A DNA stretch of 64,000 bases from Adhaeribacter terrigena (lineage in GTDB: Bacteria > Bacteroidota > Bacteroidia > Cytophagales > Hymenobacteraceae): the NCBI RefSeq assembly GCF_016623615.1, contig NZ_JAEHFX010000002.1:1-64000 (forward strand), in the 5' to 3' direction. The notes beneath the pieces are model-generated. The model was not told where the DNA came from, searched no databases, and saw only the letters and a list, made by a program, of their open reading frames with translations. Below, piece after piece: positions 40,256 through 48,534 of the stretch; within the stretch, counting starts at the first letter, position 1, and the number at the start of each line of letters is the position of its first letter. The position numbers were made by a program, and so were the translations under genes.

Positions 40256-40289
40256 AAGCTTGTTTGTAAAAATTTCCGCTTCGTTCTCC

Positions 40290-40319
40290 GACTTTTTAGT
40301 CCGAAACCATAGCGTTTTT
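40290..40319 (-). repeat. 30-bp uptake-signal-like repeat
   Basis: Exact minus-strand core (TAGCGTTTT at 40310-40318) with distal arm GACTTTTT. Spacing is one base shorter than usual. It abuts the stop codon of the next gene (40320). Confidence 0.65.
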
Positions 40320-40640
40320 TTAAGATTTTTGCAGCGTTTCGGCTACGAGCGCATCCGGAAACTGGCGCGCCGAAAAAGCAACCGGCGGCGCAGCAAAAAG
40401 TTTCTTCGTAGCCGGCCATACCTGCCCGAACAATTCCGATTTGCGGTAGTTGTTCAGGTGCGTTTCCGATTCCCAGTAACTGTAGGTCATAAAAATATGC
40501 GGGTCGTTAAAATCCTGCAGCAATTCCATGTGCCGGCAACCTTCAAAACCCCGGATCTGGTCTTTCGATCCGTTAAAAACCTCCAGAAACGCAGTTACTT
40601 TTTCCGGCTGAAATACCATGCGCACGACGCGGATCAACAT
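40320..40640 (-). CDS. Antibiotic biosynthesis monooxygenase (ABM) domain protein
   Basis: 106 residues. A single ferredoxin-like ABM domain: MLIRVVRMVFQPEKVTAFLEVF, then RGFEGCRHMELLQDFNDPHIF and YSYWESETHLNNYRKSE. Related proteins are small dimeric oxygenases or haem-degrading or signalling factors. The particular substrate cannot be told from the sequence. Confidence 0.85.
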   Translation of the reverse strand: MLIRVVRMVFQPEKVTAFLEVFNGSKDQIRGFEGCRHMELLQDFNDPHIFMTYSYWESETHLNNYRKSELFGQVWPATKKLFAAPPVAFSARQFPDALVAETLQKS

Positions 40641-40698
40641 CTTTAATAGTGATTAATGATTAATTTTTAATGGTTAATGTTCAATGAAAAATCTAACT

Positions 40699-40728
40699 TA
40701 AAACGCTAGGGTTTTGGTGCGAAAAAGT
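40699..40728 (+). repeat. 30-bp uptake-signal-like repeat
   Basis: Exact core AAAACGCTA, then GGGTTTT and GAAAAAGTA: one of the closest matches to the consensus. Intergenic. Confidence 0.72.
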
Positions 40729-40781
40729 AGTTTGCTGAAAAACTGGTTCATGATCAGGAATTTAAAAACTGTATTCGAATA

Positions 40782-41558
40782 TTAATCATTAACTATCGGG
40801 AAATGCACGTCTACCTGCGAGTCGAAATCGAGGCCTAAAAGTTCGGCGGCGCTGCCTTTGTTTATACCAATGCACAGGAAATTCTGGCTGTTGTACACGC
40901 ACACGCATTCGCCTTCCGGCTGGTGGGTATAGCGCTCCGAAATGCGGTTTACTTTTTCGCGGGCAAAACTAATTGTAAAGCTGCGTTCGTGACCAATGGT
41001 TTCTATGCTGTCGCGGGTAATGTTTGTGATCAGGTTGCCGTAATGGTCTACGTGAATTACGTGGCCGGTAATGGCGTTATCGTTCAGGCGCAGCTGGCGG
41101 TTTAGCAACTGACGCATGTGCGTGGTTTTCGGACCCAGGTCTTCCAGTTTTCCGCCGCTGGCTAAATGCAATGCGGCCGGGCCCAGCCAGTCGCGGGTAG
41201 GAGAGGAAGTAGCAATTTCAGTAGCAATTTCTACCAGTTCTTCAGGTTCCGAATCGGTTAAAAGTGAAATTATGCCGTTGTCGGCAGCCAGGAAATAATG
41301 GCCCTGGAATTTCGCCGCGTGGTACTTTCCGGACTTTGAATTTTGCGTATCTACGGCCACCAGATGCACGGTTCCTTCAGGAAAATCGCGGAAAACGGCT
41401 GAAAGAATGTATACCGCATGCGCAATATCGAAAGGCTCTACGGCGTGCGAAATATCTACAAGGGGTGTGTTGGGCTGGCTGCTCAGCAGGCGCGCTTTTA
41501 CCGAAGCCACGTAGTGATCGCGGTAACCAAAATCGGATAAAAAAGTAATGATAGGCAT
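40782..41558 (-). CDS. SAM hydroxide adenosyltransferase (DUF62 family)
   Basis: 258 residues. FLSDFGYRDHYVASVKARL (5-23) and DISHAVEPFDIAHAVYIL (about 35-52) are the signature of the SAM-dependent chlorinase/fluorinase/hydrolase fold, with ADNGIISLL (about 92-100). Members without the halide pocket hydrolyse SAM to adenosine and methionine. I assign the hydrolase rather than a halogenase on general grounds. Divergent from phoH. Confidence 0.9.
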   Translation of the reverse strand: MPIITFLSDFGYRDHYVASVKARLLSSQPNTPLVDISHAVEPFDIAHAVYILSAVFRDFPEGTVHLVAVDTQNSKSGKYHAAKFQGHYFLAADNGIISLLTDSEPEELVEIATEIATSSPTRDWLGPAALHLASGGKLEDLGPKTTHMRQLLNRQLRLNDNAITGHVIHVDHYGNLITNITRDSIETIGHERSFTISFAREKVNRISERYTHQPEGECVCVYNSQNFLCIGINKGSAAELLGLDFDSQVDVHFPIVND

Positions 41559-41659
41559 AGTGGCGAAACTATATTATGCTTACTATTGTAATATACAAAA
41601 GTAGTTTAATATTATTAGATACTGAGTTAAATCAAAGACTTAAATTAACGTAAATAAAT

Positions 41660-42670
41660 TTGGTAGAGAAGGTAATAACACTCGAAAATATTTCCCTGAT
41701 AGATTTTTTAGGAGTTGAAAATCAAAATATTAAGCAATTGGCAGCTGCTTTTCCGAGTAGCAAGATCATTTCGCGGGGAAACGAAATTAAAATTCAGGGC
41801 AAAACGCCCGAGATCACCCAGATAAACGAAATCCTTTCATCCCTCATCGAACATTATCATAAATACGGCAAAATTACGCACACCAGCGTAAACCGGTACC
41901 TGGCCCCTGATCTGGATGGCGATGAAGAGCTGATCCCGACTTCGCCGGACGTGATTTTGTACGGCAGCCGCGGCAACGTGATAAAACCTAAAACGCCCAA
42001 CCAGAAAAAACTGGCTGAAGCGATCGAGAAGAACGACCTGGTTTTTGTGCTTGGTCCGGCTGGTACGGGTAAAACCTACGTGGCGGTAGCCATGGCCGTG
42101 CGCGCGCTCAAAAACAAGGAAGTGAAAAAGATCATCATTTCCCGGCCGGTGGTGGAAGCAGGCGAGAGCCTTGGCTTTTTACCCGGCGATATGAAGGAAA
42201 AAGTAGACCCGTATCTGCGCCCGATCTACGATGCATTGGAAGACATGATCCCGCTGGAAAAACTGAAGTTCTACCAGGAAAATAAGATCATTGAGATTGC
42301 GCCGCTGGCGTATATGCGCGGCCGGACGCTGAGCTCTGCTTTTGTACTGCTCGATGAAGCCCAGAACACCACCCCGATGCAGATGAAAATGTTCCTGACC
42401 CGGATGGGACAAGGCGCGAAAGTAGTGGTAAATGGTGACCGTTCGCAGGTCGATCTTCCGAAGAAGCAGAAATCAGGCTTAAGCGAAACGCTCAACATTC
42501 TGCGCGACGTGCCGGGCATTGGTTTTGTGGAAATGAAATCGGAAGACGTGGTACGCCATAAACTGGTGAAAGACATTGTGGCCGCTTACGAAAAGTTTGA
42601 AGCCCATGCCGTACCGGATTTTGGTCCAGACCGCCCGATCCGCCCGGCTAACCCAGATTACAACGCGTAA
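41660..42670 (+). CDS. phoH: PhoH-like ATPase
   Basis: 336 residues, TTG start (MVEKVITLENISL); the next in-frame ATG lies far inside the conserved part. GPAGTGKT (Walker A, about 131-138) and VLLDEAQN (Walker B, about 231-238) are intact, with SRPVVEAGESLGFLPGDM between them, as in all PhoH proteins. An N-terminal KH-like region precedes the ATPase. PhoH is linked to RNA processing with YbeY in other bacteria; ybeY is not next to it here. Confidence 0.94.
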   Translation: MVEKVITLENISLIDFLGVENQNIKQLAAAFPSSKIISRGNEIKIQGKTPEITQINEILSSLIEHYHKYGKITHTSVNRYLAPDLDGDEELIPTSPDVILYGSRGNVIKPKTPNQKKLAEAIEKNDLVFVLGPAGTGKTYVAVAMAVRALKNKEVKKIIISRPVVEAGESLGFLPGDMKEKVDPYLRPIYDALEDMIPLEKLKFYQENKIIEIAPLAYMRGRTLSSAFVLLDEAQNTTPMQMKMFLTRMGQGAKVVVNGDRSQVDLPKKQKSGLSETLNILRDVPGIGFVEMKSEDVVRHKLVKDIVAAYEKFEAHAVPDFGPDRPIRPANPDYNA

Positions 42671-42707
42671 TCGGTAAGTTTAAAAATTAAAATTTTGTAA
42701 ATAATTT

Positions 42708-42755
42708 GAGACCGTTCTTAAAGCTGTAAAAGTTTTCGGAACGGTTTCTTTTTGC
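42708..42755 (+). terminator. Intrinsic terminator of phoH
   Basis: GAGACCGTTC (42708-42717) pairs with GAACGGTTTC (42739-42748; one G-U), a 21-base loop, then TTTTTG. Confidence 0.7.
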
Positions 42756-42759
42756 TTAA

Positions 42760-42789
42760 AAAATGCTATGGTTTCCGTACAAAAAACTG
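42760..42789 (+). repeat. 30-bp uptake-signal-like repeat over a start codon
   Basis: Core AAAATGCTA (one mismatch) whose last A begins the ATG at 42768; it codes for MVSVQKT. Ends CAAAAAACTG. Confidence 0.62.
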
Positions 42790-43196
42790 ATAACGAACAA
42801 GCCCTGGAAACGGTATTCCAGATCCGGCAGAAAGTATTTGTGGAAGAGCAAAACGTGCCCCACGAAGAAGAATACGACGAATTTGAAAACATTGCCGCCC
42901 ATTATTTAGCTTCCTACAACGGCGAGCCGGCCGGCGTAGCGCGGTGGCGCGAAACCGACAAAGGCGTGAAGCTGGAACGCTTTGCCGTACTGGAAAATTT
43001 CCGCAACAAGGCAGTAGGCAGCCATATTTTAAAACGCGTTTTGCAGGATGTAAAAGAAGCTCATCCTGGTAAAACCGTTTACTTACACGCCCAGTTCCGG
43101 GCCATTCCGTTTTATGAGCGCCACGGTTTTCAGAAAGTAGGCGATCAGTTTACCGAATGCGAGATCGAACATTTTAAAATGGTGCTGCAGGCGTGA
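42768..43196 (+). CDS. GNAT-family acetyltransferase (ElaA/YjcF-like)
   Basis: 142 residues. IRQKVFVEEQNVPHEEEYDE near the N-terminus, motif A at LERFAVLENFRNKAVGSHILKRV (acetyl-CoA pyrophosphate loop) and FYERHGFQKVGDQFTE near the end. This is the single-domain GNAT pattern of uncharacterised YjcF-like proteins. Substrate unknown. The start codon is within a 30-bp repeat. Confidence 0.88.
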   Translation: MVSVQKTDNEQALETVFQIRQKVFVEEQNVPHEEEYDEFENIAAHYLASYNGEPAGVARWRETDKGVKLERFAVLENFRNKAVGSHILKRVLQDVKEAHPGKTVYLHAQFRAIPFYERHGFQKVGDQFTECEIEHFKMVLQA

Positions 43197-43209
43197 ATCT
43201 AAGAGATTA

Positions 43210-43239
43210 AAAACGCTATACTTTTAGCCTGAAAAACTC
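43210..43239 (+). repeat. 30-bp uptake-signal-like repeat
   Basis: Exact core AAAACGCTA, then ACTTTTA and GAAAAACTC, 13 bases after the GNAT stop codon. Confidence 0.7.
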
Positions 43240-43291
43240 TTTTGTTTAGCCTGAACTTATACCGTGAATTTCTCGCGATCCGATTCAGACA

Positions 43292-43342
43292 ATAAAAAAA
43301 CGGAACGTAAAATGTTTTCATATTTGCGTTCCGTTTTTTTAT
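43292..43342. terminator. Bidirectional intrinsic terminator
   Basis: ATAAAAAAACGGAACG (43292-43307) pairs perfectly with 43327-43342 around a 19-base loop, between the convergent GNAT and M23 genes. Confidence 0.85.
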
Positions 43343-43362
43343 GTGCTTCGTTTGAAGTGTTT

Positions 43363-44700
43363 TTAAGTTTGGGGCAGCCAGCCCAGGGTACCATCGGAAA
43401 GTTCTACCAGTTGAAAGGCTTCAAACAAACCCAGTACGGTAAAGCTGGTATGTTTTTTCAAGGCCGCAATCGGCATCGCCGTCAGGGAAGGAAGTTCGGT
43501 AAGTTCGGCATCCGTTTTCACGGTTTTGGTTTGCAGCGGTTTGGTCAGGGTTTCGAGATTATCTTTGTGCAGAAAGCCAGTCAGGCCATTGGGTAACTGA
43601 ACCTTATACCAGGAACTAGTGCCGGCTAAAACCTGCACCGCGGTGCTTTTTGGTAATTTCGCTACCGTTTCCGCTTTGCCTTCTGGCGAATTTCTTAAAA
43701 CTGCGTTTTTACCAGCAATCCTTGCCCAACTTCCCAAGTGCTTCTCATCTATTTTGAGCGTTGCGGGCTGCTGCGTATTTTGGTAAATGAACGGATAAGG
43801 ATCTACCGCGCCCTGCCCGAAACTATAAATACCGAAATGCAGGTGAGGCGGCGTAGAGCGGGCGTTGCCGGTGTTTCCAACCAAACCTAGCGTGTCGCCG
43901 GGATTAACCTGTTGGCCGGGCTGAACCAATTGCTGCTCCAGGTGGGCGTAATACAAATTCTGGCGGTTATTTACATCGGTAAGCCATACCACTTTGCCGC
44001 CACGCGGGGTTTCTGCAACCCGCGACACCACGCCTTTGGCGCTGGCAATGGCCGGCGTACCTTTCGCTGCAAAAATATCCACCCCTTCGTGCCTGCGACT
44101 GCCATTATCGCGGTCGGCGCCCCAGAAGCTTTGCACCGCGCGGCTGTCCAGGCCACTTACCGGAAATCCTAATGATGGTTTGGCTTCAATGGTGGTGGTA
44201 TAGCTGCCGTTGCTCAATAGTTCGGGTTGCAAACGCAATAAGTAAACCTGATCGCTTTCAGCCTGGTAACGTAACTGCAAACCGGTTGTGTCGGCGGCAG
44301 CTACATGCGTGGCGGTGCGCGGCCGGCCCGAAGCTGTCTCGAAAAGGTCGAGGAACAGCCTTATGTTTTGTTTGGTGCGCGTGGTTACCAGCACTTCCAG
44401 CATTTCGCCCTGGCGCGCCCTGAAAGCAACGCTGGCAGCTGTTGGTTGTTCGGCTTTAAAATATCCGGTTTCCTGGTAAGGCAACTGCACGAGCAAGGAA
44501 TCCTGTAACGCTTTTTCGCCGGCTGCCATCCAGGTTTTTCCTAGCGCAGTTTGGTGCAATTTCGCTGTCTCCAGGTTCTGCACGTAAGCTTCGTACGGCG
44601 TACGTTTCTGAAAAATAGTTTGGGTAAATTGTTTGCCACCGCAACCGGTCAATAAAGTTATTACCAGTAAAAGCAACCACAATCCTGTTTTTATATGCAT
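43363..44700 (-). CDS. M23 peptidoglycan peptidase, lipoprotein with SH3 domains
   Basis: 445 residues from the ATG at 44700 (MHIKTGLWLLLLVITLLTGC); the frame is open 20 codons further, but this start gives a perfect lipoprotein signal with Cys20. The LytM/M23 site is complete: HEGVDIFA (HxxxD) and HLHFG (HxH), with YYAHL between. Two SH3-like segments follow (ILRN-type NAVLRNSPEGKAETVAKLP and the C-terminal QLVELSDGTLGWL). It should cut peptide cross-links in the cell wall. Confidence 0.92.
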   Translation of the reverse strand: MHIKTGLWLLLLVITLLTGCGGKQFTQTIFQKRTPYEAYVQNLETAKLHQTALGKTWMAAGEKALQDSLLVQLPYQETGYFKAEQPTAASVAFRARQGEMLEVLVTTRTKQNIRLFLDLFETASGRPRTATHVAAADTTGLQLRYQAESDQVYLLRLQPELLSNGSYTTTIEAKPSLGFPVSGLDSRAVQSFWGADRDNGSRRHEGVDIFAAKGTPAIASAKGVVSRVAETPRGGKVVWLTDVNNRQNLYYAHLEQQLVQPGQQVNPGDTLGLVGNTGNARSTPPHLHFGIYSFGQGAVDPYPFIYQNTQQPATLKIDEKHLGSWARIAGKNAVLRNSPEGKAETVAKLPKSTAVQVLAGTSSWYKVQLPNGLTGFLHKDNLETLTKPLQTKTVKTDAELTELPSLTAMPIAALKKHTSFTVLGLFEAFQLVELSDGTLGWLPQT

Positions 44701-44922
44701 TTTTCGTTGTTTTCTGAAAGTTCGGTTTAAACAGTTGAAAAGCATTCTCAACGCTGCCATTTAACAATCCGGAAGCCGGAAGCATTCCAATTGTAGTGCA
44801 AATCCCGGCATTAAAAATTTCCCGCAGGCTGGAGCTGGAATTTAAAAGCGGCTGGTTTATCTTTTGCTATAATTCTGCGTAGAAGCTCCGGTAACATTTG
44901 TGCTGAAAACTGCTCGCTTCCG

Positions 44923-47034
44923 ATGATCAAATGGGCGCCATATCCCTTCGTGCGGATCTCGCTGGCTTTTATTGCCGGCATCCAGCTTGCCCTTAAGTTC
45001 GAACGGGCCGGGCATGCTGCGCTTTGGGTTTTTCTGGCGGCTTTAGGCATTTTTCTTTCGCTTTATTTCCTGGCAAAAAAGAGGCGCTCGGCTTTTCTTT
45101 TTTCGATTTCAGGAATTGCAGCGCTGCTTTGTTTTGCTTCTGCCGGGTGGTTACTCAACGAGATCCGCACGGAGAAAAACCAGCCTGGCCATCTGTTTCA
45201 CCAAACCGGCGAAATAACGCATTACACAGGTTTTATAGACGATTTTTTGCTCGAAAAGCCTACCGTTTTTCAGAGTACGCTCCGTTTGCAACAGGTTAAA
45301 ATAAACGGAAAGTGGCAACCTGTAAGCGGTAAAGTTCAGGTAAGTTTCCGGAAAGAAAAAAGCCTGCAAAGGCCAAAGTACGGCGACGTGCTGCTGATAA
45401 AAGGAAGTCCGAAAGCCGTAAATCCGCCGCTAAACCCGGGGCAGTTCGATTACCGCCAATACCTGGCTACGCGCAACATTCACCACCAGCAGTATTTGTA
45501 TGCCGGGCAGTTCGAAGTAGTGGGGCAGCAGGTAAGCAATCCGGTTATGGCGCTCAGCATTCAGCTGCGCCGCAACCTCGACCTTGTATTTAAGCAATTC
45601 GTGCCTTCGCACCGGGAATATGGCATTGCTTCGGCGCTGGTTTTAGGGGTGAAAGATGAGCTCGAGAACGACATAAAAGCTACTTATTCTAACACCGGGA
45701 CTATGCATGTGCTGGCGGTTTCGGGTTTGCACGTGGGGCTGGTATTTTCCATTTTAAGTTTAGGCCTGAAACGCTTGCGCAATACTGCGTCGCACCGGTT
45801 ATTTTCGGCGGCAATTGTTTTAACCGTGGTGTGGGGGTATGCGTTCATCACGGCGTTGTCGCCATCGGTTTTGCGGGCAGCGGTGATGTTTACGTTTGTG
45901 GTTGGGGCGCAGGTGTTGCAGAAGCGCAGCAATATGTACAACACGCTGGCCACGGCGGCTTTTGCCCTGCTTTGCTACGATCCGTTTTTCCTCTTCGATG
46001 TTGGTTTTCAGTTGTCTTTTGTAGCCGTTCTGGCCATTGTTTACCTGGCGCCGCGCATCTATAAATTATTCGATTTTGAAAACAAAGCCGCCGATACTTT
46101 CTGGGAAATGACGAGCGTTTCATTGGCCGCGCAGATCGGTACTTTTCCGCTGAGCTTGTATTATTTTCACCAGTTCCCGGTTTACTTTCTGATCTCGAAT
46201 TTAATTGCGGTGCCGCTTTCAACCATCGTGCTTTATAACGGTTTGGCGCTGCTGGCTTTTTTCTGGATTCCGGGCGTAAATGTGGTTTTAGGCAAACTTA
46301 TGCAGGGCCTGCTCTGGCTGATGAACGAAAGTATGATGTGGCTCGAAAAATGGCCCCTGGCGCTCCTCAACCGCATCCCGTTTTCGGGTATGGAAGCTAT
46401 TCTGATCTACAGTTTTATTTTGCTTTTACTTGTGTTTATGGCCCGCCGCAAACTGAAATATTTGGCACTGGCCTGCAGCGTTTTATTGTTGTTTTCCGGA
46501 AGCCAGTTAAGCAATACTTTTTCTGGAAACACGAAACCGAAGCTTATTATTTTTGCGGTACCGAAGCAATCGGTCTGGAGTTTTTCGGGTGAAAATGCTA
46601 CCGTTTTTGCCGATTTGGTTTTCCTGCAAAATAAGCAGGCCATTGCTTTCACCCTGGAACCCGTTTTCCTGGCCGCCCGAACCCGGAACGTACATTACCA
46701 AAGCTGGCATAGCAACAATGCGGATAAGATTCCCCAGATCAAAACCGAGGAAATGCGGGTGTTCAGCTGGCGGAGCCTGAAAATATTGTCGCTGGAAAAA
46801 CCTTTGAAAAATGATCTGCAAATGCCACTGCAGGTAGATTACCTCGTGGTCCGGAATAATGCCTGGATATCGGCTGAAAAACTGCAACGTAATTTCCGTT
46901 TTCAAAAGCTGGTCTTCGATTCTTCGAACGAAACCTGGTACGTAAAGTGGCTTTCCAGGCAATTAAAGTCTGCCGCAATTCCGCACCATGATGTAAGCTC
47001 GCAGGGCGCTTTCGTTATTCAAACTGAAAAATAA
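44923..47034 (+). CDS. comEC: ComEC/Rec2 DNA-uptake channel protein
   Basis: 703 residues. N-terminal membrane part, a DUF4131-type soluble domain (about 95-215), and the ComEC/Rec2 competence domain (about 235-500) with HVLAVSGLHVGLVFSILS, GYAFITALSPSVLRAAVMF and many helices. The C-terminal 140 residues lack the HxHxDH metallo-beta-lactamase motif that many ComEC proteins carry, so degradation of the second strand may be done elsewhere. ComEC takes single-stranded DNA through the inner membrane in natural transformation. Two exact-core 30-bp repeats lie inside it (45240 and 46578). Confidence 0.93.
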   Translation: MIKWAPYPFVRISLAFIAGIQLALKFERAGHAALWVFLAALGIFLSLYFLAKKRRSAFLFSISGIAALLCFASAGWLLNEIRTEKNQPGHLFHQTGEITHYTGFIDDFLLEKPTVFQSTLRLQQVKINGKWQPVSGKVQVSFRKEKSLQRPKYGDVLLIKGSPKAVNPPLNPGQFDYRQYLATRNIHHQQYLYAGQFEVVGQQVSNPVMALSIQLRRNLDLVFKQFVPSHREYGIASALVLGVKDELENDIKATYSNTGTMHVLAVSGLHVGLVFSILSLGLKRLRNTASHRLFSAAIVLTVVWGYAFITALSPSVLRAAVMFTFVVGAQVLQKRSNMYNTLATAAFALLCYDPFFLFDVGFQLSFVAVLAIVYLAPRIYKLFDFENKAADTFWEMTSVSLAAQIGTFPLSLYYFHQFPVYFLISNLIAVPLSTIVLYNGLALLAFFWIPGVNVVLGKLMQGLLWLMNESMMWLEKWPLALLNRIPFSGMEAILIYSFILLLLVFMARRKLKYLALACSVLLLFSGSQLSNTFSGNTKPKLIIFAVPKQSVWSFSGENATVFADLVFLQNKQAIAFTLEPVFLAARTRNVHYQSWHSNNADKIPQIKTEEMRVFSWRSLKILSLEKPLKNDLQMPLQVDYLVVRNNAWISAEKLQRNFRFQKLVFDSSNETWYVKWLSRQLKSAAIPHHDVSSQGAFVIQTEK

Positions 47035-47072
47035 GCGACCTTATTTTCGAGCGAACCTGGTGTTTCAGATCA

Positions 47073-47102
47073 TACTTTTTACGCCGTTTTGCCTACCGTT
47101 TT
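47073..47102 (-). repeat. 30-bp uptake-signal-like repeat
   Basis: Exact minus-strand core (TACCGTTTT) and distal arm TACTTTTT, 38 bases after comEC. Confidence 0.7.
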
Positions 47103-47218
47103 GCGGTGGAGTTCCGTAAAGCAAGGACATTTTCCTGGCCACGATATAAGATCCTGAAATTTATCATGGGGAAAGGATCATTTTTGCCCGCTTCCTGCTG
47201 TAAATCCGGCAAGGTTCC

Positions 47219-47226
47219 TACTTTTG
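47219..47226 (+). promoter_or_regulatory. Possible -7 promoter element
   Basis: TACTTTTG fits TAnnTTTG and ends 23 bases before the enoyl-CoA hydratase ATG at 47250; this supports that start rather than the longer frame. Confidence 0.45.
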
Positions 47227-47249
47227 CAAAACCAAACAATAACTGCACC

Positions 47250-48023
47250 ATGAGCTATATCCAATACGAAACCCAGAACCGCATTGCCTACATCACGCTG
47301 AACCGTCCCGAGAAACGTAATGCCCTGAATTACGAAGTGGTAACTGAGCTGAAAGCCGCTTTTACGCGCGCCGAAACCGATGAGGAATGTAAAGTGGTGG
47401 TTTTGCGGGCCAACGGTGCCGTTTTCTGCGCCGGCGCGGATCTGGAATACCTGCAGCAATTACAGGCCAACACCTACGAAGAAAACCTGGCAGATTCCAC
47501 GCATTTGATGCAGCTTTTTCTGCAGATCTATAAACTAAAGAAAGTGGTGATCGGGCAGATCCATGGCCATGCCATTGCGGGTGGTTGTGGCCTGGCGACC
47601 GTGTGCGATTTTTCGTTTACCGTACCCGAAGCCAAATTTGGTTACACGGAAGTGAAGATCGGCTTTATTCCGGCCATTGTAAAAGTGTTTCTGCTGCGCA
47701 AACTCGGCGAAGCCAAAGCCAAGGAATTGCTTTTGACCGGCGATCTGATCAATGCGCCCGAAGCACAGAAGATCGGGTTGATAAACTACGTGGTTTCGGG
47801 CGAAGACCTGGAAAAAATCGTTTCAAAATTCGCCCAAAAACTCATTGCCGAAAATTCGGAGCAAAGCATGGCGCTTACCAAAGAAATGATTGCCAGCGTG
47901 CAAAGCATGACGCTGGAAAACGGGTTAAATTATGCTGCCGAAATGAACGCCCACGCCCGCGCCACCGCCGATTGTAAAAAAGGCATTGCTTCATTTCTGA
48001 CCAAAGAAAAACTGAGCTGGTAA
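47250..48023 (+). CDS. Enoyl-CoA hydratase/isomerase family protein
   Basis: 257 residues from the ATG at 47250 (MSYIQYETQNRIAYITLNRPEKRNAL); the frame is open back to 47106 but those residues look non-coding. Crotonase motifs: CAGADLEYL (oxyanion hole), HAIAGGCGLATVCDF and FGYTEVKIGFIPAIV with the catalytic acidic residue. The pattern is near that of methylglutaconyl-CoA hydratases in leucine breakdown, but the substrate is not proven by the sequence. Confidence 0.9.
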   Translation: MSYIQYETQNRIAYITLNRPEKRNALNYEVVTELKAAFTRAETDEECKVVVLRANGAVFCAGADLEYLQQLQANTYEENLADSTHLMQLFLQIYKLKKVVIGQIHGHAIAGGCGLATVCDFSFTVPEAKFGYTEVKIGFIPAIVKVFLLRKLGEAKAKELLLTGDLINAPEAQKIGLINYVVSGEDLEKIVSKFAQKLIAENSEQSMALTKEMIASVQSMTLENGLNYAAEMNAHARATADCKKGIASFLTKEKLSW

Positions 48024-48065
48024 TTTTACCCGAAACAAAAAAACAGATTGGCGGTTAGGAAAAGT

Positions 48066-48518
48066 ATGTTGATCGGATTAGGAATAACGTTGCTTGTTTT
48101 TTTACTGATGGAAATAAAGGCCTGGCTCATGCACAAATACGTGCTGCACGGTTTTCTCTGGAAACTGCACCAAAGCCACCACGCGCCCCGAAAAACATTC
48201 TGGGAATGGAACGACCTTTTTTTTGCGTATTACGGCCTGTTGGCCATGCTATGTTTTATCTTCGGTACCGAAAACCTGGACTGGCGTTTCTGGACCGGTG
48301 TGGGCATCAGTTTATACGGGCTGGTCTATTTTGTAGTACATGATCTATACATTCACCGGCGGCTCAAAATTTTTGGTAAAACCGGGAACGCCTATTTGAG
48401 AGCGCTGGATATTGCGCACAAAGTGCATCATAAAACCCGCGGCCGCGATGGGTCCGAATCTTTCGGCATGTTGTGGGTGCATCCGAAATTCTTCCGTTTG
48501 GCTAAACAAAAAAAGTAG
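48066..48518 (+). CDS. crtZ: Beta-carotene hydroxylase
   Basis: 150 residues from the ATG at 48066 (MLIGLGITLLVFLLMEIKAW); a TTG at 48048 could add six residues. The four histidine motifs of CrtZ-type di-iron hydroxylases are intact: HKYVLHG, HQSHH, HDLYIHRR and HKVHH, with four membrane helices. It hydroxylates carotene rings, giving zeaxanthin-type or, with CrtW, astaxanthin-type pigments. First gene of the carotenoid cluster, 16 bases before the CarH-like regulator. Confidence 0.93.
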   Translation: MLIGLGITLLVFLLMEIKAWLMHKYVLHGFLWKLHQSHHAPRKTFWEWNDLFFAYYGLLAMLCFIFGTENLDWRFWTGVGISLYGLVYFVVHDLYIHRRLKIFGKTGNAYLRALDIAHKVHHKTRGRDGSESFGMLWVHPKFFRLAKQKK

Positions 48519-48534
48519 TATTTAAAGCAGCAAC

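Noticed and set aside
41660-42670. phoH and ybeY operon
   Set aside because: No ybeY-like frame with its histidine motif lies next to phoH.
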